This document shows positions 57,404-64,000 of a DNA stretch of 64,000 nucleotides, piece by piece. Both the position numbers and the translations under genes were made by a program. Numbering within the stretch: the first letter of the stretch is position 1; each line of letters begins with the position of its first letter. Origin of the DNA: Haliclystus octoradiatus (lineage: Eukaryota; Cnidaria; Staurozoa; Stauromedusae; Haliclystidae); NCBI GenBank assembly GCA_916610825.1, contig OU744452.1:13620110-13684109 (forward strand), in the 5' to 3' direction. The notes beneath the pieces are model-generated. The model did no database searches and had not been told where the DNA came from. It was given only the letters and a program-made list of their open reading frames with translations.

Positions 57404-59814
57404 ATGCTGGAAATGATTGCCTGTTGGAAACAAACAAAGAACAAACATTTGGTATGCTGGCACTGTGACAAACAATACATGTTTTCAACTTTACCATTGG
57501 TAAGTTTTGTAAATGTCGTTTTTGATGAAATCATAGTTGTAATCTTGGTTGTGATGTTCTTGCTTCTTGCCGATTGGTTTTGTTTTAAATGAGGTTGTTA
57601 TAAAGGTCATCAATTGCAAGCTGGCTCGACTGCGACGTAGGGCGGGCGGTCTTTAATACTGGAACTGGGCCTACTTTTAAAATCTTATGCAGATTTACAC
57701 ATACACACTGTAGATACGATTACATATAGACAAAATATTTCAAACAAAAAAAGAGTTGAGGTAAAACAAATTAAAATTGGCCCCAATGCTTGCTAGTATA
57801 TGCTTGCTTTGGTATTGGAATGATTAAAGTGTGCGTATTTCAAGTTTGAAAATAGATAAGGTAAAACGGTTCTTCCCAGAAAAGAAGGTAAACTCAAAAT
57901 TAGGTACTGTGGAATCCTGAGAATCTATGATCATCCAATCTGCCTTGTATGTGCTGCCAGCTGTATGGACAAGATCGTTCCTTTCCTAGCCTGCATGCAA
58001 ACCCAATTCTTGTTTTTATAAACACGTCCCAGGGAAACCGAAATTCCCTAAAATGAACGATAGTCTAGGCTACAGCCAGGGGTGGCACTGATAAGGGAGC
58101 TAACTCCCTCGACGAGGGGATAATTATGGATAATATTTGCAAAATTGTTTGATAAAGTAACTAGAAATCTTCCTCTGATGAGGGGACTGCAGCCCTTATC
58201 TCCTCTGGTGCCACCCCTGGCTACAGCAACTGGGATGGCTCTTTGGAAAAACAAGCTGAATTACAGATCGTTGTACAACGTTTGTACTAGCCACTGAGGA
58301 CATCATTGCACCAAATCTTTAATGTGTGACACCTCGTCTTCCGCCTGTGACAACTGATCATAATAAGCAGAATTTCGTTTTCCGATTTATTCCTATCCAT
58401 TGAGTTGTCTTGGATATTTTATTTCAAAGACGCTGTAAAATATGATTTATGTCACTCATTGTAAATAATATATCGCTTTAACATTACATTTTACTGCATT
58501 GCATATTCCATTGCAATTTAAAGCATAAAATTGTCCGGCTGCCTTTGCGCTCGTTCTTCAAGTATTGTGCCAAACCACAAGTAATGTGCAAAGTAAGATT
58601 AGCTTCGTCGCAGGAACAATGATTTATCTGGATGTCATGGAACCCCAATTTCAGAAAATGACCCAAGAAATATTGCCCTGACTATTTCTAATTCAGAGGA
58701 TATCCAAGCTGCTGAAAATCTAGTTGCAGATGGAAGACTCGATGTTTAATCGGTAAGCATAACATCAAAATTGTATAGGAAGATAGAGTCAGTTTTATTC
58801 CTCTTGACTCTAGTTGAACCATGTAACATTTCATAAAGACCCCGATAGAATCCCCCCACGCTCCTAGAACATCACCATTGACCATGTTTCCAGACTTTGA
58901 TGTCCTGGTTTGTGATAGACTTATATAGGGTAGGCTATCATAATTATACTACAAACGTGAATGTTAAATTTTTTGAATTATTGGCTTTATAAAAAGGAGC
59001 TACCTACATATATATTATCAGACATTATCTCTGTAAATACCTCCATGCACTCCAAAGTTGGGGAGGGAAGATTTTCTCTTATCATGCGTACTGTGCATAC
59101 TGGTACCACTCTCTGGTTCCCCCTTCCTGACTTTCCATATTTCCATATGATAAATTGCCGACAGGCAGTCCGATGGCAATCATTTTGGGTCATCATTATG
59201 TCTTCCATAAGGAGATCTGCTCTGGTTTTCAATACCAGATCCAGAATCGCGTGTCAATGTTTTGCTAAATGTTCTAGCATTTGTACTGCAGATAGATTTT
59301 TCGCAGCAAATGTCCTCCTCTTCTTTTGCAAAGGACTTCACATACCACACTTGCACCAGTCAGGTACTGCTGAATTGGTTGCGTTGCAGTTAAACTATCA
59401 ATAACAACAACAACAACAATCAAATAATAATCGATAACAATCAAATGAAAAACATTGCATAAATATAATTAATTAATGGTTCATGTTTGTTTTACTTCAC
59501 AGGTATTTTGCCGATGCAAGCTATTGCCAGACGACGTGATGGTAACTCAACACGATTTTGATGTTATACTTAAAAAAGGATATTATAACAGACATGGATT
59601 TTCATGCTTAAAAAACCAAAGATTTTCATTTAATGGTAGATTTTCTACTATACTGAGATTTCGTTTCCTTGATGCGGATACTGACTTGCCTGCTCCACTA
59701 GTTGACAGCGAAGACATTGCACAAGAAATCTTACAAGAAATCAATGAGATGGAAAAGAACCGGCTTACTTGTTTAGTCACCCATTTGGTAACAGAAAATT
59801 TGGCACTTCCATAA
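57404..59814 (+). CDS. Unrecognised two-exon protein, 135 residues
   Basis: Exon 57404-57499 (32 codons, GTAAGT donor) joins in phase 0 to exon 59503-59814 (TTCACAG acceptor), with an upstream in-frame stop before the first ATG. The N-terminal half is cysteine-bearing (CWHCDKQYMFSTLPL then VFCRCKLLPDD), which could form a small zinc site. It is followed by DFDVILKKGYYNRHGFSCLK and FSTILRFRFLDADTDLPAP, then an acidic helix DSEDIAQEILQEINEMEKN. I do not recognise the family. Further exons within the 2-kb intron cannot be excluded. The intron holds a hAT MITE and a P2X7-tail pseudogene. Confidence 0.55.
57600..58068. other. Intron sequence, nothing recognised
   Basis: First part of the intron of the 57.4-kb gene; no feature seen. 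Confidence 0.4.
58077..58219. mobile_element. hAT-type MITE with 8-bp target duplication
   Basis: Terminal inverted repeats CAGGGGTGGCAC and GTGCCACCCCTG, flanked on both sides by GCTACAGC (58069-58076 and 58220-58227). CAGGGG ends and an exact 8-bp duplication identify a hAT-superfamily element. At 143 bp it has no coding capacity. Confidence 0.92.
58987..59392 (-). pseudogene. P2X7 intracellular (ballast)-like domain, degenerate
   Basis: Minus-strand pieces follow the order of the cysteine-rich cytoplasmic domain of P2X7-like proteins: PDWCKCGM near 59360, then NLSAVQMLEHLAKH. DIMMTQNDCHRTACRQFIIW, KYGKSGRGNQRVVPVC and TVRMIRENLPSPT complete it. Stops after CKCGM and LAKH and the loss of several cysteines show decay. 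This domain occurs in many invertebrate proteins apart from the ion channel, and no channel part is present here. It lies inside an intron of the plus-strand gene. Confidence 0.65.
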
Positions 59815-61713
59815 ATGGCACTTACTACTTGAAATATACTCGAATACTGACTTAACTTGTCTATTTCAATCCATTCTAATTTCTTTATTTCTCGTTCCTT
59901 TCTCACCTATATGCATCCAACTGAAAGTCGACAACATTTTCTTTCTAGCCATATATTTTGTTAATCTATTATAAGTTGCCGAGCCTCTAAAGATGAAAAT
60001 ATCGGAGTTGTTAAAATTTATTCGCCATGTTGAAAAAACTTAGGCACAAGTAAATTTAAACTTGGCAATGAATAAGTAAATACGACGCAACTACTTTACT
60101 TCTCATTTGCATGTTTACTGTCTTGTAAAATATCTGATAAAAATTGTTTTATTACATTTTATTTGACTACAATAAATTAGCATTATAAACTGATTGTAGC
60201 GTAAATAAATCCGAATTCCAACGAAATTTCCCATTAGAGAACTCCAAAAAGTGTTAATGAAAAGAGTCCGCTGACATCAATGGTCTTGAGGAGATATAGA
60301 TATTATAGGGACAAGAATCAAGAAACACAGCAGATATGCATATTTTAGTTTAATTTGAATGAGACATTGAATTGAGGTTACGATTCCACGGGAAGATCTA
60401 TATAACCGGTTTTCACGCACCCCGTAATAAATTCTAAAATTGGTAAATTTATAGATAACACAATTTCCATATACTTCTTGTGCATCTGTACAATCTTTGC
60501 TGGCTCAGTCGGACGCAATGCCGATCCACACCGTTGGATCTTGGTTGTTATCCAACATAAAACCAATCATTCTCCTGCATCGTTGGATTTCGGCTGGGTA
60601 GACAACGTTGGAGCAACGTTGCTCCAACGTCGGTCGGTGTCGGTGTGTCTGCTGGGGGGTAAAGTCGGTAAAAACATTGAATTTTAGAAAAAGCGAAAGC
60701 GATAGGGAGCAAATTTGGATAGATAAAATGAGGGAGCAGCCAGAAAATGTTCAGGGTAGTGTTATAGTTGATTTTGGATGATGCACATAAAACATTATGC
60801 TGATCACAAATCTGCATATGTCAGAGCGAGTAATATGCATTGCTCAGTCGATAGTTTGCGTACTATAAATCACAACGAAAGACAAGCATTATAAGTAGTA
60901 TTTATTTTGTAGCGATAGAATGTTGATTGTGTTCATTGCGCAATTTCCAGAGTTCAAACAATGAATGATAAATATATTGTGATTATTAAGACACACTCTT
61001 TTCGAAATCAGCAACTCAGGATACCTTTTTTCTCCTGGAAGGCGCACTATATAGAAATACAGAATATCAAAACAAATATTTGAAATATCTTTAAATCTAT
61101 GACGAACTATGTATGGAGGAACTTTTCAGAAATGTAATGTTTTCAATTTGATAATTGATTCTGATTGTTTCCTTCCACCCTTCTTTCATCAAAGTTCTAA
61201 ACAATCTAAAAAAATTCGTCTGTTAGGAAATGACGATTTTATTTCAAATATTTAGGAGGATAATCAATAACTGCATAACATCGAAGTAAATGTGTATATA
61301 ATTTGCGTTTAAAAATTTACTTCTCGTCAATTTATTGAAGCAAACTCGTATAGCCTGTAGAAAGCTGAATAGAATTTCTTGTCATAAATAAATTCTATAT
61401 TTACAAATAAAAATTTGCCTGGCAAAAATATATTTTTGTTCTTATTTACAAATTTAATATTCACATAGCTTTTGGACATACCTTTCTTTGAAATTAAGTA
61501 TTAATTATACATAATAATGTAGCTGTAAGTTAAATATAATATTACGGTTAGTTAGAATTTAAGTATACATGTTCTTTCAATTTTAACAGAGCTTTTGACA
61601 GTCGTTTCCACCAATCATTAAGCGTCTTTTATTATGTAGATATATATATATAGTGTAATGCAATTTTTCATAGATCATATTAAGTTCAATAATTTGTATA
61701 AACAGTTCAAGAC
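59815..61713. other. No gene recognised
   Basis: Spacer. A perfect 26-nt palindrome at 60605-60630 (ACGTTGGAGCAAC and its complement) lies in a patch rich in CGTTGGA repeats (60525-60660). The part just below 61714 is probably the 3' UTR of the small secreted-peptide gene. Confidence 0.45.
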
Positions 61714-61995
61714 TTATCCCCATACTCCAAGAAGACTAAATCTTTTACATCTTTTTGCAACGGCATCATAGATTACGCATTGAAGTCGTTTATCACCCAT
61801 CCTCATTCCTTTGAAGCCATGATTATTCGTTAAAAAAGTCTTCTTTTTTGGTTGAATGGGTTTTTCAAGTTTTTTTGCTTCTTCGACGATTTCAGATGAA
61901 AGTTTTTTGAAACTTCCATTACCCATTGGTTTTGAGATGACAGCATTAACCAAATACATCGTAATCAAAAGTGAAATGAATATCTTATTCACCAT
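61714..61995 (-). CDS. Secreted peptide / putative neuropeptide precursor
   Basis: 93-residue frame whose ATG follows a CAG acceptor directly, so a non-coding 5' exon (62266 to about 62350) precedes it, with a TATA box further up. Residues 1-21 are a signal peptide (MVNKIFISLLITMYLVNAVI). A lysine-rich spacer leads to dibasic sites: GDKR, then LQCVIYDAVAKRC, then KR, then FSLLGVWG at the C-terminus. Cleavage at KR and amidation via the terminal Gly would release FSLLGVW-amide. A disulfide loop between the two cysteines is another possible product. Secretion and dibasic sites are seen; peptide identity is inferred. No homologue recognised. Confidence 0.7.
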   Translation of the reverse strand: MVNKIFISLLITMYLVNAVISKPMGNGSFKKLSSEIVEEAKKLEKPIQPKKKTFLTNNHGFKGMRMGDKRLQCVIYDAVAKRCKRFSLLGVWG

Positions 61996-62384
61996 CTGTA
62001 AATGAAAAATAAAAGATAAGATATTAATTTCTAAACATCACAATTTTCAAGATTAACCTTATTACGCAAAATGATACAATTCAACAGTAAAGCCACATAA
62101 ATATTATTCACAATGAGGGCCAATTAAATCATAGAAAAGAGTCATGAGATAGTGTAGTGTGTGTAGTAATTTGGTTGAACATCATACTTGTGTTTAATGC
62201 CAAGAATAACTTTATTGATATGAAGAAATATTCAATTGTTTAGATATAGTAAAGTATATACATACCTTGTGTTCTGATTATGAATAAAATTCAAATATTT
62301 GTTAGAATAAATTTGAAGATAATATATGTTGCTCACAGCGTTCTAATCGAAAGATATGTGAATTGTAAACTGTTAACTTTGCCG

Positions 62385-62391
62385 TTATATA
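62385..62391 (-). promoter_or_regulatory. TATA box of the 61.7-kb peptide gene
   Basis: TATATAA on the minus strand, about 35 nt before the expected start of the 5' exon that ends with a donor at 62264-62265 (AG/GTATGT). Confidence 0.55.
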
Positions 62392-64000
62392 CTCTTTTCA
62401 AACGACACCGGTAATTATGGTGTATTGTACCATGAAATGAATATCATCAATTAATTACAATGCATTAATATTGTTGAAATGATGTATGTCGGAAATATCA
62501 ACAATATCACAGCTTATTATAATATCAGGTCATAACAAAATATTTTGTAAAAACAAAAAATCAGTCTAGGAGTTCAAAAATACATTTACGCCGTATATAA
62601 ACTAACGCTTTCTCTATTGTATTAATCGACTGTTATTGTTTGTTAAACAATAGTGACAATAGAAAATGAAATACAATCGAACAATAAAGTTTAAATATGG
62701 CAGGCTAGCTCGATCGGGACGAGTGGGTGTTCGAAGCGCGTCAATAGCAATCTGTTGCCTATGGCAACTTATCCTTTTTTTCACACTCATACTATATCCT
62801 TGTCTCATCATTAACTTGTATCTTTATTTTACACTGTATTCGTATGTCTACTAAGATATAAAGACCACTAATATCCTCCAATAAATATAATCTTCTTCCT
62901 ATTGAAATGGGGAAGACAAATTTCTTGCTGATGTTTTCTAAATTTCCAGTCATATATGTTATATCAAAATAGGAAACTGTTACATATTTATTTTTCTCCT
63001 TCTTTCGATAATATAACATATATACGTCATTAAATAAACAAAAATTAAATCCTCACAATTGAGGGAGAAATTCAGAATCGAAAATCTCTTTGTAACGTAC
63101 GTCATAAGCAATTGTATATTCTACTTGGAAATCGATCTTATGTTCTATTAATAGAAAATCTATTTCAGTCTTCGAGCTAAATTAATTGTTTCAAGTTCTC
63201 ATAATAATAGACCACACATAGATTTTCTATGATTTCATATAGATGTAACTTAAAACAGTTTTAATTTCAGGCCTATAGTAATTAATTTTACATAAATAGT
63301 GAAAATTGGTATTCAAATGTTCTTCAATTTTACTCTTCGAGGCTCGAAATGTTCTTTGAGCTACGAATATTGTATTTCTCTGAATTCAATGCTGCATGCA
63401 TTTCTTTTAAATATGATGCATTTTATATGCGTGATGCCCCAATTATTCCTATGTATGTAATGTATTCAGTTTTGAAAAATCTTCAGATTTAATTTGTTTA
63501 AATGTCGGCAGTTTTGAGCCAAAACTTATAAAACTTATAAAAATATAAATTGCCTATATACGATTATATGAACAGTTGTATGTTTGAAAATAATGTTTCA
63601 AGGTTCTTCAAGAGGGATATCTATTATAAAATATACTGGAAAAGGTGTATTGAACTTTATAATCGTAGCATAATCTCAATGATGTGCTTTGATCTCTGTT
63701 TAGCATGATACTTTTATAGCGGCTTTAATACAAATATAAAAATGGTTCATTCTATTCTAAGTTTAATTATCAGAGTAAATCAGTAGGTTATCGTGATCTC
63801 CAGGTACAGTCTTTCTATATGTAAAGTTAACGTTTGTAGTTGCTTTTTATAACTTGTCAAATTTTTCTGAGCCTGGTTTTGTACTTAATCTGTTACGGTC
63901 AAACTCAATTAATTCTCCATTATTTATTTCAAAATCGAAAATATTAGGTGCTCTAATAATGCATTTTCGGCATGCCTCAAAACATATTTTCAAATCTCTA
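62392..64000. other. No gene recognised
   Basis: AT-rich to the window end. A slightly GC-richer patch at 62700-62760 contains no supported feature. Confidence 0.45.

Overview
This window is nuclear DNA from an animal. It is AT-rich, its genes have GT/AG introns of about 0.2-2 kb, and it carries tRNA-derived SINEs, LINE pieces, a decayed Copia element, Penelope-like fossils and many short inverted-repeat elements. The recognisable proteins (NSUN6, TMEM230, UBOX5/RNF37, CARNMT1, vezatin) are all conserved animal proteins. A marine invertebrate, possibly a deuterostome such as a tunicate, would fit, but the sequence does not fix the species. All names come from reading translations against remembered families; no search was run.

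Layout. 1-7 kb is repeat-rich: a threefold 340-bp tandem of a LINE 3' end (1.8-2.8 kb), a broken Copia polyprotein (4.2-5.7 kb) and one lone candidate coding exon on the minus strand (6.9 kb). 7.2-16.4 kb holds eight exons of an NSUN6-type RNA methyltransferase (+), with introns full of palindromic elements. 16.4-20.4 kb is mostly repeats plus a doubtful small minus-strand ORF. 20.4-21.5 kb is a secreted cysteine-containing peptide gene (-) with a TATA box. 21.5-32.4 kb has no convincing gene but several SINEs and MITEs. 32.5-34.2 kb is TMEM230 (+), followed by a palindromic element and a 54-bp minisatellite. 36.1-37.7 kb is single-exon UBOX5 (-). 38.6-41.2 kb is an unrecognised four-exon gene (+). 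It runs convergently towards a nine-exon WD40 protein (-, 41.6-50.8 kb, with a possible first exon at 53.3 kb). 53.7-54.9 kb is single-exon CARNMT1 (+), 55.2-57.3 kb single-exon vezatin (-), 57.4-59.8 kb an unrecognised two-exon gene (+) whose intron carries a P2X7-tail pseudogene, and 61.7-62.4 kb a small secreted peptide gene (-) that looks like a neuropeptide precursor.

The conserved genes are unrelated housekeeping functions: tRNA m5C methylation, membrane trafficking, ubiquitin ligation, carnosine methylation and cell adhesion. They do not form a pathway. Several pairs share short divergent promoters (UBOX5 with the gene at 38.6 kb; possibly the WD40 gene with CARNMT1; vezatin with the gene at 57.4 kb).

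The most unusual content is non-coding. There is a dispersed family built from the perfect palindrome GTTCATGAAC, which also appears in a minisatellite that is open on both strands. Three sites carry hammerhead-ribozyme-like cores inside Penelope-like or inverted-repeat elements, the best at 44.34-44.49 kb. There is also a multi-copy tRNA-derived SINE family with a conserved hairpin tail. Two small secreted-peptide genes, one with a cystine-knot-like C-terminus and one with a potential amidated -GVW end, are the most interesting coding candidates.
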